Assembly: GCA_050699595.1 (NCBI GenBank)
Contig: JBOHFI010000025.1
Location: 9,260-73,259 of the forward strand
DNA: 64,000 nt
Reading direction: 5' to 3'
Source of the DNA: GCA-003244245 sp050699595
GTDB lineage: Bacteria > Actinomycetota > Actinomycetes > Mycobacteriales > Pseudonocardiaceae
The notes beneath the pieces were generated by a model. The model saw nothing but the letters and a program-made list of their open reading frames with translations. It did no database searches and had not been told where the DNA came from. Below are positions 34,391 to 43,028 of the stretch, in pieces (position 1 is the first letter of the stretch; each line of letters starts with the position of its first letter). The position numbers and the translations under genes were made by a program.

Positions 34391-35368
34391 TCAGAGTTCG
34401 GCGCGGACGCGGGCGAGCCGGTCACGCCACCATGTCGCCCGCTCGGGGTCGGCCGGCTCGTGGGTGTCGAGGAGGGCGGGGTCCGGTGTCGGTGGCACGC
34501 GCGGGACCGGGAGGTAGCCATCGACCGGGTGCAGCGAACCGGCACCCGAGACGACATCGCCCGCCAGCAGGGACAGCGTGCCGAGTCCGCAGGCGAAGTC
34601 GAGTTCGGGCAGTGCACCGGCGAGGGCGAGTTGCGCAGCCAGGCCGATGCTGGTCTCCAGCGCGGAGGACACCACGCACGGCAGACCGGCGGCCTCGGCG
34701 ACCCGCAATGCGCGTCGCACCCCGCCGAGTGTTGTGCACTTGAGCACCGCGACGTCGGCCGCGCCCGCCACCGCCACCCGCAGGGGGTCCTCGGCGCGGC
34801 GGATGGACTCATCGGCGGCGATGCGCACGTCAACCCGGCGTCGCACGGCGGCCAGTTCGTCGATGGTGCGGCAGGGCTGCTCCACGTACTCCAGCCCGCC
34901 CGCCGCCTTGTCGAGTCGCCGGATGTGGCGGACGGCGGTGTCGAGGTCCCAGGCGCCGTTGGCGTCCACCCGAATCGCCCCGCCCGGGCCGAGCGCATCG
35001 CGGACCGCCTCGACGCGGGCGAGATCGTCGGCCAGCGACTCGGGATGATCGGCCACCTTCACCTTGGCGGTGCGGCACCCTGACTTGGCAGTGATCTCGT
35101 GGGCGAGTTCCGGCCCGACGGCCGGGACCGTGCAGTTGATCGGGATGCGATCGCGCACCGGCGCGGGCCAGCCCACAGTGCACTGCTCGACGGTGGTCGC
35201 GAGCCACGAGGCGGACTCGTGGTCGTCGTAGTCGGCGAAGGCGCAGAACTCACCCCACCCGACGGGGCCCTGGATGAGCATCCCCTCGCGCACGGTGATA
35301 CCGCGAAACCGCGTCGTCATGGGGATGGCGTAGATCCGCGCGGCGTTGAAATCGATCTCGCTGGTCAT
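34391..35368 (-). CDS. menC: o-succinylbenzoate synthase (enolase superfamily)
   Basis: 325 residues from the ATG at 35368 (MTSEIDFNAARIYAIPM). It makes o-succinylbenzoate in menaquinone synthesis. The enolase-superfamily catalytic set is visible: Lys in TAKVKVAD, Asp in IRVDANGAWD, Glu in EYVEQPC, Asp-Glu in IAADES, and Lys in AVLKCTTLGG. The length fits actinobacterial MenC. An N-terminal extension of 61 codons is open but runs through a long palindrome and is not coding. Its 3' end faces moeA with a 17-nt gap. Confidence 0.93.
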   Translation of the reverse strand: MTSEIDFNAARIYAIPMTTRFRGITVREGMLIQGPVGWGEFCAFADYDDHESASWLATTVEQCTVGWPAPVRDRIPINCTVPAVGPELAHEITAKSGCRTAKVKVADHPESLADDLARVEAVRDALGPGGAIRVDANGAWDLDTAVRHIRRLDKAAGGLEYVEQPCRTIDELAAVRRRVDVRIAADESIRRAEDPLRVAVAGAADVAVLKCTTLGGVRRALRVAEAAGLPCVVSSALETSIGLAAQLALAGALPELDFACGLGTLSLLAGDVVSGAGSLHPVDGYLPVPRVPPTPDPALLDTHEPADPERATWWRDRLARVRAEL

Positions 35369-35460
35369 CAGGTGGTGACGTCCTCGTCTCGGCGTGCACG
35401 ACCGCGGGTGAGCAGGTCGGTGATCCGCACATCCACGCCTCGTGTTGCTCGGGTGGGGGG

Positions 35461-35523
35461 TGATCGTGGTTTGTGTGCCGGAAACGACACGAGGTGTCGT
35501 TTCCGGCACACAAACCACGATCA
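35461..35523. repeat. 30-bp perfect inverted repeat with 3-nt loop
   Basis: Left arm 35461-35490 starts tgatcgtggtttgtgtgccg. The right arm 35494-35523 is its exact reverse complement, with gag between. Such a long, perfect and nearly loopless hairpin upstream of menC is unusual for a terminator because no gene ends here. It may be a mobile palindromic element or a recently inserted repeat. Confidence 0.9.
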
Positions 35524-35828
35524 TGAGGGTTAGACAGTGCGGGAGTGACACGGGTGCGATCCGACCCCCGGCATACCTGGCCGGCCATCTGAATCAGCAC
35601 CGGTTCACCGCGAATAAGAAACGTCTCCGGAAGGCGTCTGTTGGATCAGGGCCCCCGGAGCCGGTGGCGCAACACCGCCCGGGGCCGTTCCGTCGCGGAA
35701 CGTTCACCGTTGGCCCTTGAGTCGCTGATCGTGGTCCCGCCGTTACTACGGTGGTGACCACCCCGTCAACCACAAAGCAACCCCCCGGCGGCCCGCTGGG
35801 AGCTACCGGGAGGTCACTGATCGGTCGG
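35524..35828. other. intergenic stretch
   Basis: The 305 nt between the palindrome and the DUF397 gene show no recognisable gene or RNA. Short ORFs lack ribosome-binding sites. Confidence 0.4.
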
Positions 35829-36047
35829 TCAGCCGAACTCGCCGGAACGGACTCCGGCCGTGAACGCGGCCCACCCGGCTGCGGTGAACATCAGGGCCGG
35901 CCCGGTGGGGTCCTTGCTGTCCCGCACGGTGCGCTGCCCGTCGTCGAGGTCGGCCACCTCGACGCATTCGGCCATGGTGTTGGTGTAGGTAGACTTCCGG
36001 AAGGCGGGAGACTTCCGCCGCAGAGCGGGAGTCGGGTCACGTGTCAT
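35829..36047 (-). CDS. DUF397 protein
   Basis: 72 residues from the ATG at 36047, chosen because AGGAG lies eight nt before it. An upstream ATG at 36074 overlaps the regulator's stop. It has the full DUF397 pattern: FRKSTYTNTMAECVEVADL...VRDSKDPTGPALMFTAAGWAAFTAGVRSGEF. These proteins are the usual partners of XRE/DUF5753 regulators in actinomycetes, as here, and some such pairs have been proposed to act as toxin-antitoxin-like or developmental switches. Confidence 0.92.
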   Translation of the reverse strand: MTRDPTPALRRKSPAFRKSTYTNTMAECVEVADLDDGQRTVRDSKDPTGPALMFTAAGWAAFTAGVRSGEFG

Positions 36048-36070
36048 CGGTGTCGCTCCTCGCAGCCCAT

Positions 36071-36910
36071 TCATGGATGTGTGGCGAGCTGCGCGATCAT
36101 GGCCAGGCTCTCGTTCGGACCGAGTGCTTGGCTGCGCAGCTCGCTGAACAGCGTAGCCAGTTGCGCGACCACTGCTTCATCCTCGATGACGTGACCACCG
36201 ACGACGTACTCCTGGTACCCGGCGTCGGGCAGTAGTCCGTCAGGGAAGCTCAGCACACTGAACGGCCCGGCCATGCCGACGTGCAACCCGAGATCGAACG
36301 GCAACACCCGCAGTTCCACGTTCGGCCACTGCGCCACCTCGGCGAGGTGCGCCAGCTGGTCGTCGGCCACCGTCTCATCCCGGGCACAGCGCACCAGCGC
36401 AGCCTCGGAGACAACAGCCGTGAGCCGCAGCGGGTGTGTTCCCGTCAACCGGGCCTGGCGCTGCACCCTCGCGGCGATGCGCTTGTCGACTTCCTTGCCC
36501 GACAGCCGGACATCGGTTGCGTACGTCCGACGCATGTAACTCTCGGTCTGGAGTAATCCCGGGACGTTTTCCAGGTGGAACGTACGCACCTCGCTTGCGT
36601 CGTGCTCCAGCCCCACGTAGCCGCCCAGCCACTCCGGCAGGCCGTAGGTCGACCACCAGCCGCGTTGGCTGGCCTCCTCGCGGATCTCCTCCAGCGTCGC
36701 GAGCTGCTCGTCGGACCCGTGGTAGTGGTCGCGCACCAGCACGATGAGCTCCGAGTACGAGACGACGTTGCGGCCGACCTCGATCGCCGCGAGCCGCGAC
36801 TTCGAGGTCCTGATGGCCGCTGCCGCCTCCGGCCGCGGCATGTTCGCCGCTTCCCGTAGCTCGCGCAGCGCGATGCCGAGTTGAACACGCCTGACTGTTG
36901 GTCCCGCCAT
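36071..36910 (-). CDS. XRE-family regulator with DUF5753 domain
   Basis: 279 residues from the ATG at 36910 (MAGPTVRRVQLGIALRELRE). The N-terminal helix-turn-helix is LRELREAANMPRPEAAAAIRTSKSRLAAIEVGR. The rest is the DUF5753 ligand or partner domain (LEHDASEVRTFHLENVPGLLQTESYMRRTY and QLAHLAEVAQWPNVELRVLPFDLGLHVGMAGPFSVLSFPD). Together with the downstream DUF397 gene it forms the classic actinobacterial pair. It is separated from the next plus-strand gene by a divergent promoter region containing AT-rich DNA. Confidence 0.92.
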   Translation of the reverse strand: MAGPTVRRVQLGIALRELREAANMPRPEAAAAIRTSKSRLAAIEVGRNVVSYSELIVLVRDHYHGSDEQLATLEEIREEASQRGWWSTYGLPEWLGGYVGLEHDASEVRTFHLENVPGLLQTESYMRRTYATDVRLSGKEVDKRIAARVQRQARLTGTHPLRLTAVVSEAALVRCARDETVADDQLAHLAEVAQWPNVELRVLPFDLGLHVGMAGPFSVLSFPDGLLPDAGYQEYVVGGHVIEDEAVVAQLATLFSELRSQALGPNESLAMIAQLATHP

Positions 36911-37152
36911 GGCGGTGATCGTAGCGTGGATCCTGGTTATGGCAAATAAAACACCGAGACTCGACATCGTGAAATCACGATGCTATGTTTACAGTCGTGG
37001 TGCCCGGCTCAGGCCTGGCACCGGCCGCCCGGCCCGGCCTCCCCCCGCAGTACCCCCACCATCCGGGCCGGGCGGCGCCCCGTGAGCTGGGCCGTGAACT
37101 GGCTCGTGTTAGCCAGCGCGTGTCTCCTGGGTGCTGTGTGGATCACCAACCG

Positions 37153-37428
37153 ATGAGTGGGCGGGACACGATCCCGCCCCCGGCCCACGAGACGAGACCT
37201 CCCATGGCTGATGGTGCGACCCCGGGCGCGTCCCGCGAGGACCGCAGAGCGATCGGCGTCACCTGCGCGCTCCACAAGGGCCCCAGGAACTTCGCGAACC
37301 TGGTGGTGGAGCGCCAAGGTCGCGAGTACGTGTTCGACGTCCACGTCGCCGGCGCCTGCGTGTTCATCCTCGACGAAGACGCCGCGACGATCCTGTTCGA
37401 AACCCTGCGCATCTGGCTACGCCGATGA
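37153..37428 (+). CDS. small conserved-looking protein, unknown function
   Basis: 91 residues from the ATG at 37153. A shorter start at 37204 (MADGATPG) is equally possible. The C-terminal half VTCALHKGPRNFANLVVERQGREYVFDVHVAGACVFILDEDAATILFETLRIWLRR looks like a real folded domain. It is divergent from the XRE/DUF5753 gene and precedes two small Cys-containing genes, an arrangement I recall seeing near DUF397/XRE pairs. No function is assigned. Confidence 0.55.
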   Translation: MSGRDTIPPPAHETRPPMADGATPGASREDRRAIGVTCALHKGPRNFANLVVERQGREYVFDVHVAGACVFILDEDAATILFETLRIWLRR

Positions 37429-37465
37429 GCACCGATCCCGATGGCCGAGGCGATGGGGGCACCTC

Positions 37466-37669
37466 GTGACGTGGTACCTCCGGTCCCTGAGCGACCGCGA
37501 CACCCACCACGGCGAGCTGGGTCCCGACGGCGCGGTGGTCACGTTGTGCGGCGTGCGGTTCACGCCGCTGCGGCTGCCCTACGATCGGGTGAGCCTGCCC
37601 GGGTACCCGCAAGACCGCGACCAGACCTGCCCGGAATGCGACACCCGTCGCAAACGAGGTGCCCGGTGA
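37466..37669 (+). CDS. small zinc-binding-like protein
   Basis: 67 residues from the GTG at 37466 (VTWYLRSLSDRDTHHGELGPDG). It contains one Cys in VVTLCGVRFTPL and a CPEC knuckle (DQTCPECDTRRKRG), suggesting a small metal-binding protein. Its stop overlaps the GTG of the next gene. Unknown function. Confidence 0.5.
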   Translation: MTWYLRSLSDRDTHHGELGPDGAVVTLCGVRFTPLRLPYDRVSLPGYPQDRDQTCPECDTRRKRGAR

Positions 37670-37944
37670 GCCGCCCGGCGCGCTGGGGCGTGTCCTCGCT
37701 GGACTGGCGATCTCACGCCGTCGACGAGGACGTCGATCATCCTTACGGGGTGTACATCGCCCGCTGCGGGCAGGGACTGTTCATGGGCGCCACCCTGTAC
37801 GACGAGCCGCCGCCCGCCGGTTGGATGTGCCTGCCCTGCCTGCGCTCGATCGAGCGGGGGGACACCGGCTCGGGTGCAGGAGGCCAGCAGCAGCGGAGCC
37901 GGGAGGGGTGTGAGAAATCCACGACACCCGGACAGACCTTGTGA
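37666..37944 (+). CDS. small Cys-motif protein, unknown function
   Basis: 92 residues from a GTG that overlaps the preceding stop (GTGA). It reads VSRPARWGVSSLDWRSHAV, then YIARCGQGLFMGATLYDEPPPAGWMCLPCLRSIERG. The C...CLPC arrangement parallels that of the preceding gene, suggesting the two products are related or act together. Unknown function. Confidence 0.5.
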   Translation: MSRPARWGVSSLDWRSHAVDEDVDHPYGVYIARCGQGLFMGATLYDEPPPAGWMCLPCLRSIERGDTGSGAGGQQQRSREGCEKSTTPGQTL

Positions 37945-38192
37945 TCGCGGTTAAGTCACAGCACACTGAGTGTGAACAAGGGCTCGGCGAGTGGTCGCAT
38001 CCCAGAATGGTATGGCGCGGGGTCCTGCGTCGTCGGGGGGCGCAGGAGCGCGCTGAGGGTAACCGTTCGGGAGGCTGGGGAGCGGCCGAGCGGTTCACGG
38101 GCACCGGGGATCCCCCGTCGGGGGACGGGGATCCCCGGTGCCGTTTCCCCGGTTGCGGTTCCCCCAGGCCACGCGCGTACGGTGAGCAATCG

Positions 38193-38906
38193 ATGGCGTC
38201 TCCTCGGTTACTCGCGACGTTACGGCACCTGGTGGACCTCGCCCAGGAGACACTGCCGCCGATGCACCCGGCGGGTAGGCCGTTCGTGGCCGCGGGGGCG
38301 GCCACGACGCTGCTGCTGCGCAGACTGTCCCCGACCGCGAGCACGCTGGGCGCGCTGGCCACCGTCTGCTGCGCGGCGTTCTTCCGCGAACCGCACCGAG
38401 TGCCGCCGCAGGACCCAGAGCTCGCCCTCGCGCCCGCAGACGGCACTGTGAGCAGCGTCACATTCGCCCCGGCGCCGGCGGAGCTGGGTCTCGACGACCG
38501 GCCGCGGCCGCGGGTCAGCGTGTTCTTGTCCGTGTTCGATGTGCACGTGCAACGTATCCCGATGGACGGCGAGATCCGCCGCGTCGTCTACCGCCCGGGC
38601 GCGTTCCTCACCGCGGACCTGGACAAGGCCAGCGCGGACAACGAGCGCGCCAGCGTGCTACTGCGCTCGGGCACCGGGCACGACCTCGTCGTGGTGCAGA
38701 TCGCCGGGCTGGTGGCCCGCCGGATCGTCTGCTCGGTACGGCCCGGTGACCGGGTGGCCGCCGGTGCCACCTATGGCCTGATCCGCTTCGGGTCCCGGGT
38801 GGACCTCTACCTCCCGCCGGACAGCGCACCGCTGGTCGCGCCCGGGCAACGCACCGTGGGCGGGGAGACCGCGCTGGCTCGGCTCCCCGCGGCCGGGGAG
38901 CCCTGA
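38193..38906 (+). CDS. psd: phosphatidylserine decarboxylase proenzyme
   Basis: 237 residues from the ATG at 38193, the short actinobacterial/archaeal PSD type. The motif RFGSRVDLYLP near the C-terminus holds the Gly-Ser self-cleavage site that makes the pyruvoyl group. FFREPHR, ADGTVSS and VFLSVFDVHVQRIPMDGEI are typical. It acts with the downstream pssA (4-nt gap) to make phosphatidylethanolamine. A hydrophobic helix near residues 30-60 agrees with membrane association. Confidence 0.95.
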   Translation: MASPRLLATLRHLVDLAQETLPPMHPAGRPFVAAGAATTLLLRRLSPTASTLGALATVCCAAFFREPHRVPPQDPELALAPADGTVSSVTFAPAPAELGLDDRPRPRVSVFLSVFDVHVQRIPMDGEIRRVVYRPGAFLTADLDKASADNERASVLLRSGTGHDLVVVQIAGLVARRIVCSVRPGDRVAAGATYGLIRFGSRVDLYLPPDSAPLVAPGQRTVGGETALARLPAAGEP

Positions 38907-38909
38907 GCC

Positions 38910-39854
38910 ATGCCGCACGCCGGCGCCGGGGTCCGCCTGCTGCCCAACGTCATCACCGTGCTGGCACTGTGCTCGGGCCTGTCCGCGCTGAAGTTCGCCC
39001 TGACCGGGGACTACACCGGCGCGCTCGGCGCGATCGGGGTGGCGGCGCTGCTGGACTCGCTGGACGGCCGGCTGGCCCGGTTGCTCGACGCCACCTCCCG
39101 GATCGGCGCCGAGCTGGACTCGCTGGCCGACTGTGTGTCCTTCGGCGTGGCCCCAGCGGTCGTCCTGTTCATCTGGGCGCTGAGTGGCACCCCGGTGGGG
39201 TGGCCGGTGGCGCTGGTGTTCGCGGTCTGTGTGGTGTTGCGGCTGGCCCGGTTCAACACCCTGCTGGACGATACCGAGGCCCCACCGTTCGCCAAGGAGT
39301 TCTTCGTCGGGATCCCCTCCCCGATGGGCGCGCTGCTGGCGTTGCTCCCGCTCACCGTGTTCCTCCAGCTCGGGCGAGGCTGGTGGTCCTCGCCGGTGAC
39401 GGTGGTGGCGTGGACGGTCACGGTGGCTCTGGCGATGGTGAGCCGGCTACCCACGCTGTCGATGAAGACCGCGCGGGTGCCGGCGCGGGCGGTGGCACCG
39501 CTGCTCGTGCTGATCGCCGGCCTGGCCGCCGCGGTGATCACATTCCCGTTCGCCTCACTGAGCGTGGCGATGCTGCTCTACCTGATGCACGTGCCCTACG
39601 CGAGCTACCGCTACCGGTGGCTCGCGCAGCACCCCTCGGCGTGGGAGGTCCCGCCGCGGCAGCGCCGGGCGATCCGCCGCACCGCGCGCAGCATGCGCCG
39701 CCTCGGGCTGCGTCCGCCGCTGCGACGGCGCGTGGCCGGTGCCGCCGCCAAAGCCGGCGCCGCAGTGCGCCGCCGCCGGGGCGGCGAGACCAACGGCCAG
39801 GTACCCCGAGATGGCCGTTCCCGCCGGATCGGCCTACGCCGACGTCCTTCTTAA
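38910..39854 (+). CDS. pssA: CDP-diacylglycerol-serine O-phosphatidyltransferase
   Basis: 314-residue integral membrane enzyme. The CDP-alcohol phosphotransferase motif DG-x2-AR-x8-G-x3-D-x3-D is complete in DGRLARLLDATSRIGAELDSLAD. Several hydrophobic helices follow, then a basic C-terminal tail. It forms phosphatidylserine for the preceding decarboxylase. Its stop shares TTAA with the stop of the convergent nitrile hydratase gene. Confidence 0.94.
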   Translation: MPHAGAGVRLLPNVITVLALCSGLSALKFALTGDYTGALGAIGVAALLDSLDGRLARLLDATSRIGAELDSLADCVSFGVAPAVVLFIWALSGTPVGWPVALVFAVCVVLRLARFNTLLDDTEAPPFAKEFFVGIPSPMGALLALLPLTVFLQLGRGWWSSPVTVVAWTVTVALAMVSRLPTLSMKTARVPARAVAPLLVLIAGLAAAVITFPFASLSVAMLLYLMHVPYASYRYRWLAQHPSAWEVPPRQRRAIRRTARSMRRLGLRPPLRRRVAGAAAKAGAAVRRRRGGETNGQVPRDGRSRRIGLRRRPS

Positions 39855-40450
39855 CGCGGGGTCGGGACCACCGCTACGCCGATCATGGCGTCGCGGGTGA
39901 CCAGCTGGGCCAGCTCCTCCTCGGACAGGTCCTCGGTGCCGGGCGGGCGCTGCGGCAGCACCAGCCAGCGCACCTCGGAAGTGGAGTCCCGGACCACGAT
40001 CTCGACCTCGGCGGGCAGCTCCAGGCCCATCTCGGCCAGCACGGCTCGCGGCTCGCGGACCACCCGGGCGCGGTAGGCCGAGTCCTTGTACCAGCTCGGC
40101 GGCAGCCCCAGCACCGGCCACGGGTAGCACGAGCACAGTGTGCAGACGATCACGTTGTGCCGCGCGGGGGTGTTCTCCACGACCACGATGTGCTCGCCAC
40201 CCGACCCGGTGAAGCCGAGCTCGGCGATCGCGGCGGTGCCGTCGGCGAGCAGCCGCTCGCGGTACTCGGGGTCGGTCCACGCCTTGGCGATCACCTTGGC
40301 GCCGTTCATCGGCCCGACCGACGTCTCGTAGGTCTGGATGAACCTGTCCAGCACCGCCGGGTCGACCAGACCGCGCTCGGTGAGCAGCTGCTCCAGCGCC
40401 TCGGCGCGCAGCTCGATCGGCTGCCGCCCAGCAGGGGTCGTCTCACTCAT
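39851..40450 (-). CDS. nthA: nitrile hydratase alpha subunit, cobalt type
   Basis: 199 residues from the ATG at 40450. The metal-binding claw is VCTLCSC with Cys103, Cys106 and Cys108. Thr rather than Ser in CTLCSC is the mark of the cobalt enzyme. PWPVLGLPPSWYKD and RVVREPRAVLAEMGLELP are typical. It hydrates nitriles to amides. It is last in a four-gene operon behind beta and the two transketolase halves, with its start overlapping the beta stop. Thiocyanate hydrolase gamma subunits share the claw, but the alpha-beta gene order favours nitrile hydratase. Confidence 0.9.
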   Translation of the reverse strand: MSETTPAGRQPIELRAEALEQLLTERGLVDPAVLDRFIQTYETSVGPMNGAKVIAKAWTDPEYRERLLADGTAAIAELGFTGSGGEHIVVVENTPARHNVIVCTLCSCYPWPVLGLPPSWYKDSAYRARVVREPRAVLAEMGLELPAEVEIVVRDSTSEVRWLVLPQRPPGTEDLSEEELAQLVTRDAMIGVAVVPTPR

Positions 40451-41115
40451 CACACGGGCTCCAGGTAGCTCTCGTACAATTCGGCGGTCACCTCGAAGGG
40501 CTCCGCGTCACTCCCCCACAGCTCCCGGGAGTCGAAGCGCACGGTGTAAACGTGCTGCGGGTTCTCCCCGAGGAACAGCGCGTGGGTATCGGGCAGCAAC
40601 GCGGCCGGCTGGACCAGCTCGATGACGCCCCGGTGACCACGCAGGTAGCCTGGCAGCCTGGTGTGGCCGGTGGGCTGGGTGCCCGTGGCGCGCACCACCT
40701 GACCCACCGCGCAGGCCGGTGGCCTCGTCACTGTGCGCAGCGAGCCGGCGGCGGTGGGCGCGTAGTCCGGCTTGTTCGGTTCCGGCGCGGGTGGCTCCGC
40801 GACGTCCTCGCCCCGCAGCCGGCGGGTCCGGGCCTCGACCGCGCCGGGGGCCAGGATCGCGCTCTCCACGAGCATCAGCTCGACCCCGCTCAGCCAGCGC
40901 CCGTAGTAACCGTCCGCGAAGTAGTCGTCGCGGTCCAGCCGCTCCACGGCGTAGCGGAAGGCATCCCGGTTGCGGCCGGAGACCCGGCTTATCGACACCA
41001 GGGCCAGCGCGAACGCCCGGCTCTCCCACCTCCGCGCGAACACCGGTTCGCCCGCGGTCGGCGCCGTGACCCGGCCCCAGCCCTCGGTGCCGCCCAAGTC
41101 CGCGATCCCGCTCAC
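40450..41115 (-). CDS. nthB: nitrile hydratase beta subunit
   Basis: 221 residues from the GTG at 41115 (VSGIADLGGTEGWGRV), which has GGAGG at the right distance and matches the usual beta N-terminus (DGIxDLGG). It has WESRAFALALVSISR, YYGRWLSGVELMLVE, and the C-terminal SH3-like part VGQVVRATGTQPTGHTRLPGYLRGHRGVIELVQPAALLPD and VRFDSRELWG. No separate activator gene is adjacent in the operon, although cobalt enzymes usually have one. Confidence 0.9.
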   Translation of the reverse strand: MSGIADLGGTEGWGRVTAPTAGEPVFARRWESRAFALALVSISRVSGRNRDAFRYAVERLDRDDYFADGYYGRWLSGVELMLVESAILAPGAVEARTRRLRGEDVAEPPAPEPNKPDYAPTAAGSLRTVTRPPACAVGQVVRATGTQPTGHTRLPGYLRGHRGVIELVQPAALLPDTHALFLGENPQHVYTVRFDSRELWGSDAEPFEVTAELYESYLEPV

Positions 41116-41143
41116 CAGGTGCACCTCCGACGCCGCTTGTAGG

Positions 41144-42058
41144 CTAGCGCAGGAACTCCGAGATGGAGCGGCGCAGTCCGGGGGCGTCCAGCCCGTGCAA
41201 CACGTCATGTTGCTCAGGCGTGCCGTATCGGCGCTGATCAGCCCGGCTGACGCCCAGCGCGAGCGTCCGGTGTGGACGGTCCGCCAACGCCTCGTCGACC
41301 AGTCGGGTCGAGGTGCCGGCCAGGTACGGCTCCACCAGGACCACGGTGTCGGACGCCGCCAGCTCGCGCAGGCCGTCGACGTCCAGTGGCCGCACCGTGT
41401 TCGTGTAGGCCACGGTCACGTCCAGACCCGCGGTGGCCGACAGCACCGGGTCGAGCATCGGCCCGACCGCGAGCACCAGAGCGTGCCCGCCCCGCCGCAC
41501 CACGTCCAGCCGCCCGTCCAGCGCCGCCGGCCAGGGTGCGGCGTTGCTCCGGTTGGACAGCCGCAGGTAGACCGAGCCGTCGCTGCGCACCGCGGTCCGC
41601 AGCAGCGGAGGTACTTCGTCGGGATGGCCCGGCACGTAGCCGGTCCAGCCCGGCAGCGAGTCCAGCAGCGCCACGTCGCCGGGGCACTGGTGCGTCCGTC
41701 CGCCCTCGGTCCAGTCATAGGAGGCCCCGACGCTGACCAGCACCGCGGACACACCCTGGTGGATCAGGTCCAGTTTGATCTGTTCGAACGAACGCTCGAC
41801 CAGGAACGGCGCGTAGGTGTGGATGATCGGGCGCAACCCGGTCATCGCCAGGCCGCCGCCCACGCTGACCATCAGTGACTCGCGGATCCCCACGTTCAGC
41901 ACCCGATCCGGGTGCCGCTGCGCCTGCTCGGTGAACAGGGCTGCCGAGACGTCCGCCAGCACCAGCGCGGTGGCGGGTTCCTCATCCAGCAGCTCGGTGA
42001 CGGTGTCGACGAACCTGCTCCGCATAGTGATCTCTTCGGCGTACACCAGCACGGTCAT
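41144..42058 (-). CDS. transketolase, C-terminal (pyrimidine/TK-C) subunit
   Basis: 304 residues. It contains VLNVGIRESLMVSVGGGLAMTGLRPIIHTYAPFLVER (with the conserved Glu that activates thiamine diphosphate) and the C-terminal swivelling domain VTVAYTNTVRPLD. It forms the second half of a split transketolase with the preceding gene (3-nt gap). The pair lies in the nitrile hydratase operon, 28 nt upstream of the beta gene, so a link between two-carbon transfer and nitrile metabolism is suggested but unexplained. Confidence 0.88.
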   Translation of the reverse strand: MTVLVYAEEITMRSRFVDTVTELLDEEPATALVLADVSAALFTEQAQRHPDRVLNVGIRESLMVSVGGGLAMTGLRPIIHTYAPFLVERSFEQIKLDLIHQGVSAVLVSVGASYDWTEGGRTHQCPGDVALLDSLPGWTGYVPGHPDEVPPLLRTAVRSDGSVYLRLSNRSNAAPWPAALDGRLDVVRRGGHALVLAVGPMLDPVLSATAGLDVTVAYTNTVRPLDVDGLRELAASDTVVLVEPYLAGTSTRLVDEALADRPHRTLALGVSRADQRRYGTPEQHDVLHGLDAPGLRRSISEFLR

Positions 42059-42061
42059 CGT

Positions 42062-42808
42062 TCACTCCTTCGGTTCCACCACGGCCACCACGACGTGCGG
42101 GCGGCCCGGCGACGGTGTGGTCAGAGCGGTTTCCAGCGCCTCGTGGTCACGACCGTCCACAGTGGCCGTGGACCAGCCGTTCACGCTGAACCGAGCGGCG
42201 AGCCCGCCGGGCCAGCCATGGGTGGCGGACTGGTTGTCGACCACGATCGCGGTCAGTCGTTCCAGCCCGGTGGCGCCCGCGTAGGCGATCGCCTCGTGGT
42301 TGGTGCCCTCGTCCAGCTCAGCGTCCCCGACCAGAACGTAGGTGCGCCCGCCCTGGCGTTGGGTGCGCTGGTCCTGGGCGCCCTGGTTCTGGACGCGCTG
42401 GCCGAGCGCGACACCGACCGCGATCGGCAGCCCATGCCCGAGCGATCCGCTGGAGATCTCCACGCCCGGGACCAGTACCCGGTCCGGGTGGTGACCCAGC
42501 GGCGAGTCGAACTGGCCGAAGGTGTTCAACCACTGCACTGGGACGAACCCCTTGGCGGCCAGCACGGCGTAGTACGCCATCGGGCCGTGTCCCTTGGAGA
42601 GCAGGAACCGGTCCCGGTCAGGATCGTCCATGGTGGACGGCGTGACGCGCAGTACCCGGTCGTAGAGGACCCAGAGCACGTCCAGAGTGGAGGTGGCGCT
42701 CCAGGTGTGCTTCTCGTCGCCGGTCATCCGCGTCATCAGTACTCGAAGGTCTTCATACCGGTACCGGTCGGCGACCCGGGTTCGGTGGGGTTCAGTCATC
42801 GTGGACAT
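42062..42808 (-). CDS. transketolase, N-terminal (PP) subunit
   Basis: 248 residues from the ATG at 42808 (MSTMTEPHRTRV; a second Met three codons on is possible). It has the diphosphate-binding pattern SKGHGPMAYYAVL, GSLGHGLPIAVGVALG, VLVGDAELDEGTNHEAI and AIVVDNQ. It is the first gene of the operon. An unusual Gln-rich loop (QRVQNQGAQDQRTQRQGG) sits between the GHGL and GDAEL motifs. Confidence 0.88.
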   Translation of the reverse strand: MSTMTEPHRTRVADRYRYEDLRVLMTRMTGDEKHTWSATSTLDVLWVLYDRVLRVTPSTMDDPDRDRFLLSKGHGPMAYYAVLAAKGFVPVQWLNTFGQFDSPLGHHPDRVLVPGVEISSGSLGHGLPIAVGVALGQRVQNQGAQDQRTQRQGGRTYVLVGDAELDEGTNHEAIAYAGATGLERLTAIVVDNQSATHGWPGGLAARFSVNGWSTATVDGRDHEALETALTTPSPGRPHVVVAVVEPKE

Positions 42809-42899
42809 GACACCACCGTGCAACCTCAAGCACACTTGAGGTCAAGACAGCCGGCTGAGAACTACTGTGATCGTCGTCTCGGTACGCTTCGCCGAGCGC

Positions 42900-42993
42900 T
42901 TACACACGAATGACAGACGCGTCAACCGAGAGCACGCCGAGGAGACACCGCAGGTCGTCGGGATCGCTGGTGAGCACTCGCCACGTAGCGTCC
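42900..42993 (-). pseudogene. 3' relic of a PIN toxin
   Basis: Minus-strand reading gives WRVLTSDPDDLRCLLGVLSVDASVIRV and a TAA at 42900. The LTSDPDDL segment is the last metal-binding motif of VapC toxins. The upstream two thirds of the domain are missing: only about 165 nt, including a long inverted repeat, separate it from the antitoxin gene. It is therefore a deleted partner of the antitoxin at 43159-43410. A matching relic (VLTNDPDDRR) occurs near 51370. Confidence 0.5.
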
Positions 42994-43028
42994 TGACCCA
43001 CCCGGCACTGCCCGCGCAGTGATGGTGC

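Noticed and set aside
38969..40468. 499-codon ORF overlapping pssA and the nitrile hydratase alpha gene
   Set aside because: Covers two confirmed genes in wrong frames.
39851..41115. Thiocyanate hydrolase
   Set aside because: That enzyme has three separate subunits with a different order. The two genes here have the alpha and beta layout and lengths of nitrile hydratase.
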